Positions 1 to 7,780 of a DNA stretch of 15,433 nt are shown one piece after another; within the stretch, counting starts at the first letter, position 1, and each line of letters begins with the position of its first letter. Source of the stretch: Hyphomicrobiaceae bacterium (GTDB lineage: Bacteria > Pseudomonadota > Alphaproteobacteria > Rhizobiales > Hyphomicrobiaceae). The notes under the pieces are model-generated. The model had not been told where the DNA came from. It saw nothing but the letters and a program-made list of their open reading frames with translations, and did not search any database. A program made the translations under genes and the position numbers. Where the stretch lies: the NCBI GenBank assembly GCA_013214245.1, contig JABSQE010000106.1, forward strand, positions 1 to 15,433, written 5' to 3'.

Positions 1-468
1 AAGGTCGGATTAATATCAATTGACGATTGTGAAATCATATCACAACAACTGTCGCCGCTACTAGATGCATTTGACGCAATGCCCGACTCATACCGCCTTG
101 AAATATCATCTCCTGGTATAGATCGACCGCTTGTCAGTGCCTCAGATTTTGAGGAGTGGTCAGGTTTTGATGCGAAGATTGAGCTTTATAAGTTACTTGA
201 CGGTCAGCGTCGTTTTCAAGGTGTTCTTGAAGGGTTTGATTCAAATGAAGTTCGTATCGAGGTCGAACTAGATTGTATCGGTCGTAGAATTCTAGGTCTT
301 CCCATTGAGTTGATTGAAAGCGCACGATTGGTGTTAACAGACGAGCTTGTAAAGGAAAGCTTGCGGCGCTCAAAAGCCTGTGTCAAAAATGCAGACGCAG
401 AAAATGCTACACAGACGGCTGTGAGCTCTGCTAAAACAGAGCTATCCCCCGAAGTGAAGGGTAAATAA
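1..468 (+). CDS. rimP: Ribosome maturation factor RimP, 5' partial
   Basis: RimP binds the free 30S subunit and is needed for its late maturation in the cytoplasm. The reading frame is open from base 1, so the gene begins upstream of the window; 155 residues are visible. The frame before the first internal ATG (79) already reads as RimP (SIDDCEIISQQLSPLLDAFD), followed by the family's most conserved stretch, YRLEISSPGIDRPL, at the end of the N-terminal domain. The C-terminal SH3-like domain follows (about visible residues 50-110). The last 35 or so residues are a polar tail typical of alphaproteobacterial forms. The stop codon overlaps the nusA start by one base (TAATG), so translation of the two is probably coupled. 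Identification is by motif and by its place before nusA; a start at 79 would cut into the conserved domain and is rejected. Confidence 0.95.
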   Translation, partial: KVGLISIDDCEIISQQLSPLLDAFDAMPDSYRLEISSPGIDRPLVSASDFEEWSGFDAKIELYKLLDGQRRFQGVLEGFDSNEVRIEVELDCIGRRILGLPIELIESARLVLTDELVKESLRRSKACVKNADAENATQTAVSSAKTELSPEVKGK

Positions 469-2144
469 TGATGTCTACAGTAGGTGTTAGTGCGAATCGT
501 TTAGAGCTTTTACAAATTGCCGAAGCTGTTGCGCGCGAAAAATCAATCGACCGTGGTATAGTTATTGACGCTATGCAGGGTGCTATTCAAAAAGCGGCAA
601 AATCTCGCTACGGGCTTGAGAATGATATTCGTTGTTCGATTAATCCAAAGACTGGTAATACTACACTAACGCGAGTGCAGACCGTAGTAAAATCAGTTGA
701 AAACGAGTGGACCGAGATTGATATCGATAGTGCGCGTCGCGTTAAACAAGATATAGATATTGGTGACGAGTTAGTCGAAGAATTGCCGCCTATTGATTTT
801 GGTCGTGTTGCAGCTCAGAATGCGCGGCAAGTCATTGTTCAGAAAGTACGTGATGCTGAACGAGATCGGCAGTACGAAGAGTATAAAGGCCGTGTTGGTG
901 AAATAGCAAACGGAATTGTTAAGCGTACTGAGTATGGTGATGTGGTTGTAGATCTCAGTCGAACTGAAGCTGTTATTCGTCGAGATGAAATGATACCGCG
1001 TGAAAATGTGCGCTATGGTGACAGAATAAGAGCCTATGTATACGACGTTAGAAGAGAGCAGCGTGGCCCTCAGATTTTTCTTTCCCGAACACGACCTGAA
1101 TTTATGGCCAAGCTCTTTGCTATGGAGGTTCCAGAACTTTATGATGGTGTCGTAGAAATAAAGTCCGTTGCTCGTGATCCAGGATCTAGAGCGAAAATAG
1201 CAGTTATTTCAAAGGATGCATCTATTGATCCCGTTGGAGCATGCGTTGGGTTGCGAGGTCAACGTGTTCAAGCTGTGGTAAATGAGCTTCAGGGTGAAAA
1301 AGTCGATATAATACAATGGAATAGTGATCCTGCCAGTTTTATTGTGAATGCGCTTGCGCCAGCGGAGGTAAGCAAGGTCGTTCTTGATGAAGAAGCTGAT
1401 CGCATAGAAGTTATTGTGCCAGAAAGTCAGCTTTCACTCTCAATTGGTCGACGAGGTCAGAATGTTCGGCTCGCCTCGCAACTCACTGGTTGGGATATTG
1501 ACATACTCACCGAGCAGGAAGAGAGTGAGCGTAGAAACAAAGAGTTTTCTGATCGATCACGATTATTCATGGATTCCTTTGATGTTGATGAAGTAATTGC
1601 CCAGCTTCTAGTTACTGAAGGCTTTTCATCTGTCGAAGAAGTTGCTTTTGTTGAATATAACGAAATCGCTGACATAGAGGGGTTTGATCCTGACACGGCT
1701 GAAGAAATACAGACACGAGCGCGTGAATTTCTAGAGCAACAAGAATTGGATCGTGACCAACGACGCAAAGAGCTTGGGGTTGATGATGAAATTACTAATA
1801 TCGTTGGAGTAACAAATGCTATGCTAGTGGCATTAGGTGAAAACAATATTAAAACACTTGAAGATGTTGCAGACTGTGCAACCGACGATCTAGTAGGTTG
1901 GGTCGAGCGTCCAAAGGACAAGCGATCAGAAAAAATCGAGCATCAAGGTGTTCTCGGCAAATTTGACATTAGTCGTGAGCAAGCAGAGGAAATGATACTT
2001 TCAGCGCGTATCCTTCTAGGATGGATAGATCCGTCTGATGTGGAAGTTACTAATGAAATTACAACAGATCACTCACAAAGCGTTACCGCGCCAGAATTAG
2101 AAAATAATCACGAGGAAACATCTACTACGGAAGATAAGGTTTAA
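468..2144 (+). CDS. nusA: Transcription termination/antitermination factor NusA
   Basis: NusA binds RNA polymerase and nascent RNA and modulates pausing, termination and antitermination. The 558-residue protein has the full family order: N-terminal polymerase-binding domain (about 1-135, with the block ANRLELLQIAEAVAREKSID); an S1 domain (about 143-205); KH1 with GLRG at 261-264; KH2 with GRRG at 327-330; and C-terminal acidic repeat regions (about 370-540), which make it longer than the E. coli protein, as is usual in alphaproteobacteria. Two ATGs stand in a row (468 and 471); either can serve, with GAAGTGAAGG upstream as the ribosome binding site. The start overlaps the rimP stop by one base. 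The final 25 residues or so are low-complexity and acidic. No frameshift or missing domain is seen. Confidence 0.97.
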   Translation: MMSTVGVSANRLELLQIAEAVAREKSIDRGIVIDAMQGAIQKAAKSRYGLENDIRCSINPKTGNTTLTRVQTVVKSVENEWTEIDIDSARRVKQDIDIGDELVEELPPIDFGRVAAQNARQVIVQKVRDAERDRQYEEYKGRVGEIANGIVKRTEYGDVVVDLSRTEAVIRRDEMIPRENVRYGDRIRAYVYDVRREQRGPQIFLSRTRPEFMAKLFAMEVPELYDGVVEIKSVARDPGSRAKIAVISKDASIDPVGACVGLRGQRVQAVVNELQGEKVDIIQWNSDPASFIVNALAPAEVSKVVLDEEADRIEVIVPESQLSLSIGRRGQNVRLASQLTGWDIDILTEQEESERRNKEFSDRSRLFMDSFDVDEVIAQLLVTEGFSSVEEVAFVEYNEIADIEGFDPDTAEEIQTRAREFLEQQELDRDQRRKELGVDDEITNIVGVTNAMLVALGENNIKTLEDVADCATDDLVGWVERPKDKRSEKIEHQGVLGKFDISREQAEEMILSARILLGWIDPSDVEVTNEITTDHSQSVTAPELENNHEETSTTEDKV

Positions 2145-2185
2145 GACACTATAAAAGATAACACAGTCTCATCAAAGAAAAAACA

Positions 2186-2854
2186 ATGAAAGCAAAGCTT
2201 GAATATAAAAAAAATACTTTAGTTAAGTTGCCCAAACGCACTTGCATTGTTACTCGCGCTGTTTATAATCAGAGTGAATTGATAAAATTTGTGTTATCTC
2301 CGGAAAATCAGGTTGTACCTGACATTTCTAGGCGTCTCCCTGGGCGTGGGGTCTGGGTGTTGAACTCACACGAAGCGTTGTCGCGCGCTATTGCTAGAAA
2401 AGCATTTAATAAGGCCTGGTGCCGCGAAGTTATCGTTCCTAAGAAGCTTCTTGAAAACGTGGATAAATCCCTAGAACGACACGCTCTTAATTTCTTGAGC
2501 CTAGCTAATAAATCTGGTTGTGTAACATGTGGATATGAAAATGTTATTAAACAAATAGAAAATTTGAATCAGGTTCTACTTATACAAGCTAGCGATGCTA
2601 GCTCAAAAAGTCGAAAAAAAATGTGCTACAAATACCACAACGAGTGTAAAATCTCTAAAAAGCAGCCTAGAATAATTGATCTATTCACTGTCGAGCAAAT
2701 TAGTTTAGCACTCGGAAAGGTTAATGTGGTACATGCTGCCCTAGACTTTAAGGCCGTAACAGACGAATTCGCGAAAGCGAGCTTGCGGGCAAAAACTTTT
2801 CGCTCGAATACCACGGTAGATAAGACTAGTGCTGTCGCGCCACAGCAGTCGTAA
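2186..2854 (+). CDS. ylxR: YlxR/DUF448 RNA-binding protein with C-terminal L7Ae-like domain
   Basis: This is the small RNA-binding protein encoded between nusA and infB in many bacteria; in some species it acts as a nucleoid-associated regulator, but its exact role is unsettled. The N-terminal YlxR fold is clear: RTCIVTRAV near residue 18, then VVPDISRRLPGRGVWV near residue 43. A second domain follows (about 90-150, ALNFLSLANKSGCVTCGYENV and LLIQASDAS) that resembles the L7Ae/L30e-like domain fused to YlxR in alphaproteobacteria. The tail from about residue 155 is lysine-rich and then poorly conserved. The family often starts close to RTCIVTR, so the first 15 residues are a slightly long, lysine-rich leader. 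It sits 41 bases after nusA. An A8 run lies at 2207-2214, early in the gene. Function beyond RNA binding is not inferred. Confidence 0.9.
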   Translation: MKAKLEYKKNTLVKLPKRTCIVTRAVYNQSELIKFVLSPENQVVPDISRRLPGRGVWVLNSHEALSRAIARKAFNKAWCREVIVPKKLLENVDKSLERHALNFLSLANKSGCVTCGYENVIKQIENLNQVLLIQASDASSKSRKKMCYKYHNECKISKKQPRIIDLFTVEQISLALGKVNVVHAALDFKAVTDEFAKASLRAKTFRSNTTVDKTSAVAPQQS

Positions 2855-2903
2855 ATCGCCACCGGAGCAGGCGAATGATATAAAACACAGAAACGGAACA
2901 GGC

Positions 2904-5657
2904 ATGGACGAATCGAAGGAAACCGACGACAAGGCAGATTGCAATCGCAAACCTTTAAGCCTTAAGCGAACTGTGGATACAGGTCACGTTCAACAAAAAT
3001 TCAGCCACGGTCGTTCAAAGTCGGTAGTCGTCGAAAAAAAGCGAAAACGGGCTGTTACTACACCAAGAGCTGAATCAGTACGTGCAGCTGCAGGGCGTTC
3101 AGAAAACAACAGGGGAAATTCAAGAAGGTCATCCTCCAAAGGCACTAAAGGAGCGCTTTCACAAGAAGAGGTCGCAAAACGTGCTGCTGCACTAGCGGCA
3201 GCACAGCGAGCCACTGCCGAAGCCGTCGTACGTAAAGCAAAGCAAGAAGCAGCAGAACAGGAAGTTCGACGAAAAGCTGCAGCCGAAGCTGCAGAGCGTG
3301 AGAAGGCTTTAGAAGCTGCAGCCAAAGCTGCTGAATTAGCTAATAAAAAAAATAAGCAGCAAGCAGAGCGAAAGCTTAGAGATGTTGACAAGGCTAGAAA
3401 CCTTCATGATGCAATTTCTCAAAAAAAGCACCAAGACGAGACGGTTCAACCTTCTGCAAGATCTACACACAACAGAATCTCCAACACTCAGTCACTAGGA
3501 AAAGTAAAATCAAAGTTATCCAGGACATCGTCCGTCCGTAGTCGAGCTGATGAGCCTTTGTTAAAATCTATGGGCATGGTCCGCCCAATGATTGTTACAC
3601 GAACAGATCGCCCTGATCCTAAAAAGCCAGAAGTTCCCAAAAAATCTTCAGAACAGCAACTGAGACGATCTATTAAGCCTATGTCGCCACCACTTCAAAT
3701 GCGCGAAGAAGATGATGATCGACGTAAACGCGGTAACAAACGAAGTGCATCACGAGCTGATGAAGGACGCGTTCGCGGTAAACTTACCATAACCAATGCA
3801 TTCGATGAGCGCCAGAGAGAGCGATCGTTAGCCTCTTTAAAACGCAAACGTGAGCGAGAGAAACAAAAAGCTATGGGAATTTCCCAGCTGAGAGAAAAAA
3901 TATCTCGCGAAGTAGTTATTCCTGAGGTTATTACAATACAGGAACTTGCAAATCGCATGACTGAGCGTGCGGTCGATCTTATCAAATATCTCATGAAACA
4001 AGGTGCAATGAATAAGATCAATGACGTCATCGATACAGAGACAGCTCAACTTATAGTTGAAGAGTTTGGCCACAGATCAAAACTAGTATCAGAGGCGGAT
4101 GTTGAAGAAGGGTTTATTGATGAGATTGACTCTGAAGATACCTTAAAGCCACGCGCCCCTGTTGTCACAATAATGGGGCATGTCGATCATGGTAAAACAT
4201 CACTACTCGACGCTATTCGGACCACTAATGTATCTGGTGGAGAAGCCGGCGGGATTACTCAGCACATTGGTGCCTACCAAGTCACAACACCAAACAGACA
4301 AAGTATCACTTTTATAGACACTCCTGGTCACGCAGCTTTTACGGCGATGCGAGCAAGAGGTGCAAAAGTTACTGATATAGTTATTTTAGTAGTAGCTGGC
4401 GATGATGGTGTTATGCCTCAGACCATAGAAGCTATATCTCATGCCAAGGCAGCGGAAGTTCCTTTAATTGTTGCAATTAATAAAATGGATAAGGCGGATA
4501 TTGACCCCGTCCGCGTTCGTACTGAACTTTTACAACACAATGTTGTTGTCGAAAGTATGTCTGGCGAGACTCTAGAGTTCGAAGTTTCTGCTCTTAAAAA
4601 AACAAATCTCGATGGCTTATTAGAAGGTATTAATCTACAAGCTGAATTGTTAGATTTAAGAGCGAATCCGAATCGTTCTGCAGAAGGTTTTGTGATTGAA
4701 GCTAAACTGGAACGTGGCAGAGGCTCTGTTGGGACCCTGCTAGTGCAGCGTGGAACATTGGCCGTTGGTGATATTGTGGTTGCAGGCACAGCCTGGGGGC
4801 GTGTGCGTGCATTGATTGATGATACCGGTAGTAATGTTGCCAAAGCAGGTCCCTCCTTCCCTGTGGAAGTTTTAGGATTTGGTACTGCGCCTGAGGCGGG
4901 AGATCAATTTGCTGTTGTCGAAAACGAAGCTAGGGCCCGAGAGATAACGGATTATAGAATACGTAAACGTCGCGAAACATTAGGATCTGTAGGTTCAGGA
5001 CGTACATTAGATCAAATGATGCAACAATTACGAGAAGAAGGTAAGAAGGAATTTCCGCTTGTTGTTAAAGGTGATGTTCAAGGCTCTGTAGAAGCAATTG
5101 CTGGAGCATTGGCTAAGGTTGGTAATGGAGAAGTTGAAGCTCGTATTATTCATTCAGGCGTCGGTGGCATTACAGAGTCTGATGTAACTTTAGCAACAGC
5201 TTCTAAAGCAGTCATCATTGGTTTTAATGTTCGTGCTGGCTTGCAAGCTAAGCAGGCTGCCGACCAGGAACGCGTCGAAATTAGATATTACAGCATCATT
5301 TACGATTTAGTTGACGACATAAAAGCGGCCATGTCTGGCATGCTTGATCCAACCTTACGTGAGGTATTTCTTGGGAATGCTAGAATCAACGAAGTCTTTA
5401 ATATTTCTAAGGTTGGGAGAGTAGCAGGTTGTTTGATTGTTGATGGTCACGTTGAGCGCGGGGCAAAAGTTCGCTTGTTACGAGATAACGTTGTAATCCA
5501 TGAAGGAACATTATCAACGCTTAAGCGCTTTAAAGACGAGGTTAAAGAAGTACCAGGCGGACAAGAGTGTGGGATGGGATTAGCTAACTATCAAGATATC
5601 CGAACTGGGGATATCATCGAATGCTTCCAAGTTGAGGTAATCCAACGCACGTTGTGA
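2904..5657 (+). CDS. infB: Translation initiation factor IF-2
   Basis: IF-2 is the GTPase that delivers initiator tRNA to the 30S subunit and promotes subunit joining. I chose the ATG at 2904 (917 residues): the protein then begins MDESKETDDKADCNRKPLSL and runs straight into the alphaproteobacterial N-terminal motif TVDTGHVQQKFSHGRSKSVV. An in-frame GTG at 2829 would overlap ylxR by 26 bases and add 25 unconserved residues. After a charged, alanine-rich probable coiled coil (about 85-175) and a basic linker comes the IF2_N domain (about 335-385). The GTPase domain follows: G1 GHVDHGKT at 425-432, G3 DTPGH at 472-476, G4 NKMD at 526-529. Domains II-IV complete the C-terminus, ending at the usual point. 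An A8 run at 3345-3352 lies in the coiled coil without breaking the frame. In most relatives rbfA and truB follow; here they do not. Confidence 0.97.
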   Translation: MDESKETDDKADCNRKPLSLKRTVDTGHVQQKFSHGRSKSVVVEKKRKRAVTTPRAESVRAAAGRSENNRGNSRRSSSKGTKGALSQEEVAKRAAALAAAQRATAEAVVRKAKQEAAEQEVRRKAAAEAAEREKALEAAAKAAELANKKNKQQAERKLRDVDKARNLHDAISQKKHQDETVQPSARSTHNRISNTQSLGKVKSKLSRTSSVRSRADEPLLKSMGMVRPMIVTRTDRPDPKKPEVPKKSSEQQLRRSIKPMSPPLQMREEDDDRRKRGNKRSASRADEGRVRGKLTITNAFDERQRERSLASLKRKREREKQKAMGISQLREKISREVVIPEVITIQELANRMTERAVDLIKYLMKQGAMNKINDVIDTETAQLIVEEFGHRSKLVSEADVEEGFIDEIDSEDTLKPRAPVVTIMGHVDHGKTSLLDAIRTTNVSGGEAGGITQHIGAYQVTTPNRQSITFIDTPGHAAFTAMRARGAKVTDIVILVVAGDDGVMPQTIEAISHAKAAEVPLIVAINKMDKADIDPVRVRTELLQHNVVVESMSGETLEFEVSALKKTNLDGLLEGINLQAELLDLRANPNRSAEGFVIEAKLERGRGSVGTLLVQRGTLAVGDIVVAGTAWGRVRALIDDTGSNVAKAGPSFPVEVLGFGTAPEAGDQFAVVENEARAREITDYRIRKRRETLGSVGSGRTLDQMMQQLREEGKKEFPLVVKGDVQGSVEAIAGALAKVGNGEVEARIIHSGVGGITESDVTLATASKAVIIGFNVRAGLQAKQAADQERVEIRYYSIIYDLVDDIKAAMSGMLDPTLREVFLGNARINEVFNISKVGRVAGCLIVDGHVERGAKVRLLRDNVVIHEGTLSTLKRFKDEVKEVPGGQECGMGLANYQDIRTGDIIECFQVEVIQRTL

Positions 5658-5668
5658 TATTATTTTAT

Positions 5669-5718
5669 GCCAAGGCATGTTTTGATCCTAACTTTTTTTC
5701 AAGAATTCATACCTTGGC
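5669..5718 (+). terminator. Imperfect inverted repeat after infB, possible terminator
   Basis: GCCAAGGcATG at 5669-5679 pairs with CATaCCTTGGC at 5708-5718: ten base pairs with one internal mismatch and a loop of 28 bases. The loop holds a T7 run, and the DNA after the second arm is T-rich but has no clean T tract. It lies between infB and the transketolase gene, where one transcription unit would be expected to end. The long loop makes it weaker than a classic intrinsic terminator; a protein-binding site is the alternative. Confidence 0.3.
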
Positions 5719-5770
5719 GCCTTAATTCTTTAAAGTGCTTTTGCATCTACTAGTCCGAGAAGGGAATTAG

Positions 5771-7780
5771 ATGAAAAGTGCGCGTTCTACCGAGGAAATT
5801 GCACTCGGAATTCGCCGTCGTGTTTTTGAACACACTATACGTAACAACGGAGGATATCTTAGTCAGGCTTGTTCAGCAGCTGAACAGTTAGCGTGGCTAT
5901 ATAACGAAGAACTGCATCTTGGCCTTTCGACGCTGCCCATGGTCCCCAGCTTGTTTTCCGGTGTTCCTTCAATAAACAATAGCAACTATAAAACTGGTGC
6001 AGGATATAATGGTCCCGCTGCACCGCAATACGATAGAGTATTAATAGCTCCTGCTCACTATGCTCTCGTAGCTTACGCCACACTCGTAGAGGTAGGACGT
6101 ATGGCTCCAGAAGGATTAGCTATGTTTAATCAAGATGGTTCTTCTGTTGAGCAAATTGGTGCAGAACATAGTCCCGGCATGGAAGTCCATAACGGCACTC
6201 TTGGTGTTGGGCTTTCAACTGGTGCAGGCTTAGCATGGGCAAGAAAGCGGCGATTGGAATCGGGGCGTGTATGGGTTTTTATGTCAGACGGCGAAGTTCA
6301 GGAAGGACAGACCTGGGAAGCAATTCAGTCTTGTACGCACCATAAAATTGATAATATTAAGGTCATTATGGATGTAAATTGTCAGCAATGTGACGGTGCT
6401 ATGGATAGCGTTATGAAAGTTGGTAATATCCGTAAGAAAATGGAGGAGTTTGGTGCTGTAGTTAGAGCTATCAACGGTCATGACTTAGAAGCAATTCGTG
6501 AGGCAGCTGCAACACCCCATCCTGAGAAGCCACTAATTATCTTAGCTAACACATGCCCTTATCAAGGTATGCCAGCACTTAGAGCACGCTTTCCTCGTTT
6601 GCATTATGTCCGTTTTAAAACGGAATATGAACGTGCAAAGATGAATAAAGATATTGCTGCATCACTTAATATAGCTCCTGTTGATTTTATTCCTCTGAAA
6701 TCAGTATCACCTACAAAAAAAAGCAGTTTACAGTCTTCAGGGAAAATTAAACGCTGTGAAAGCAACAATTTACAATCCATCGAAATGGTTTCACGTCCTT
6801 ATGAGCGTGCTTTTATAAAATACGCTGAATCAAACCCCGACATATTATGTTTAAGCGCAGACCTGACATCGTCTTGTGAAATTGATACGTTTCGTGATAA
6901 ATACCCAGATAAATTCATTTCTCTTGGCATGGCAGAACAGAATATGCTGAGCTTCGCAGGAGGTCTAGGACTTGCGGGATTTCGACCTTTTGTTCACACT
7001 TTTGGCGTTTTCTTATACAGGCGTCCTTATGATCAACTGATCGCTTCAATTGCTTATCCACGCCGTAAAGTACGTCTGATGGGTTTTTTACCAGGAATCA
7101 CTACACCTGGAGGCATGACACATCAGGCGATAGAAGATATTTCTGTGATGCGCTCAATCCCAAACATGACAATTCTTGAAACAGGTGACGCCACTGAGGT
7201 AGAAAGTATATGTGCCGCTGCTGATTCGGTTGATGGTCCTGTGTATTGTCGAGTTTTACGTGGCTTGGTGCCACGGCTGTTCGATACAGCAATCAAAATT
7301 GGCGAAATACGAGAGCTTGCCCTAGGTAAAGATATTCTAGTCGTAACCTCTGGAATAATGACAGAGGAAGCATTGCTCACACGGCACGCGTTAAAGAAAA
7401 TCGGAATTTCAATTCGACACCTCCATTTGCACACTATAAAGCCAATAGATAAATCCGCAATACTGGATCACATAGCTTCCGTCAATTTTGGAGTTATTAC
7501 ACTAGAAAACCATGTCGTAGACGGCGGTGTCGGCTCTCTAATTGCAGAAATTATCGCTGACAATGGAATGGACAAACGCTTAATACGCCTTGGTTTACAG
7601 GATACGTATGCTCATGGTGGTTCGCGCCTATACCTTACTAAATATTATGGTTTTGACGCAATGGCACTCATAAGAGGAATCGAAGTGCTAACGGGTGAAC
7701 TTTTTGGTGTTACTGAACAAGATCTTGAAAAAGTGCGTATTGAACCGCCATCCTCTATTATCAAGGCCGAGGGATTATAA
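5771..7780 (+). CDS. Transketolase-family ThDP enzyme, N- and C-halves fused
   Basis: This is a 669-residue thiamine-diphosphate enzyme of the transketolase family, expected to move a two-carbon ketol unit between sugar phosphates in the cytoplasm. The N-terminal half has the family histidines (APAHY, H96; GAEHSPGMEVHNGTLGVGLS, H133) and the ThDP/Mg motif, which reads SDGE (172-175) with N203 downstream rather than the usual GDG. The Pyr domain starts near M339 and carries GMAEQN with the cofactor-activating glutamate E389. The transketolase C-domain ends the protein. A polar, unconserved linker (about 309-338) joins the halves. It departs from housekeeping TktA at the N-terminus (no GHPG-type start) and resembles two-subunit transketolases joined together. 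It is not DXS. AGAAGGGA lies 5 bases before the ATG, a strong ribosome binding site. It overlaps the RuBisCO-like gene by one base. The substrate is unknown. Confidence 0.88.
   Translation: MKSARSTEEIALGIRRRVFEHTIRNNGGYLSQACSAAEQLAWLYNEELHLGLSTLPMVPSLFSGVPSINNSNYKTGAGYNGPAAPQYDRVLIAPAHYALVAYATLVEVGRMAPEGLAMFNQDGSSVEQIGAEHSPGMEVHNGTLGVGLSTGAGLAWARKRRLESGRVWVFMSDGEVQEGQTWEAIQSCTHHKIDNIKVIMDVNCQQCDGAMDSVMKVGNIRKKMEEFGAVVRAINGHDLEAIREAAATPHPEKPLIILANTCPYQGMPALRARFPRLHYVRFKTEYERAKMNKDIAASLNIAPVDFIPLKSVSPTKKSSLQSSGKIKRCESNNLQSIEMVSRPYERAFIKYAESNPDILCLSADLTSSCEIDTFRDKYPDKFISLGMAEQNMLSFAGGLGLAGFRPFVHTFGVFLYRRPYDQLIASIAYPRRKVRLMGFLPGITTPGGMTHQAIEDISVMRSIPNMTILETGDATEVESICAAADSVDGPVYCRVLRGLVPRLFDTAIKIGEIRELALGKDILVVTSGIMTEEALLTRHALKKIGISIRHLHLHTIKPIDKSAILDHIASVNFGVITLENHVVDGGVGSLIAEIIADNGMDKRLIRLGLQDTYAHGGSRLYLTKYYGFDAMALIRGIEVLTGELFGVTEQDLEKVRIEPPSSIIKAEGL

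Noticed and set aside
1457..1921. 154-residue minus-strand open frame inside nusA
   Set aside because: It is serine-rich shadow sequence opposite a well-conserved gene, with no family resemblance.
2829..2903. GTG start for infB at 2829
   Set aside because: It overlaps ylxR and adds unconserved residues; the ATG at 2904 gives the usual IF-2 start.
2990..3391. 133-residue minus-strand open frame inside infB
   Set aside because: It is the antisense of the alanine/lysine-rich coiled-coil codons; composition explains it.
5771..7780. 1-deoxyxylulose-5-phosphate synthase (DXS)
   Set aside because: The domain spacing and motifs follow transketolase, with an inter-domain linker and a non-DXS N-terminus.
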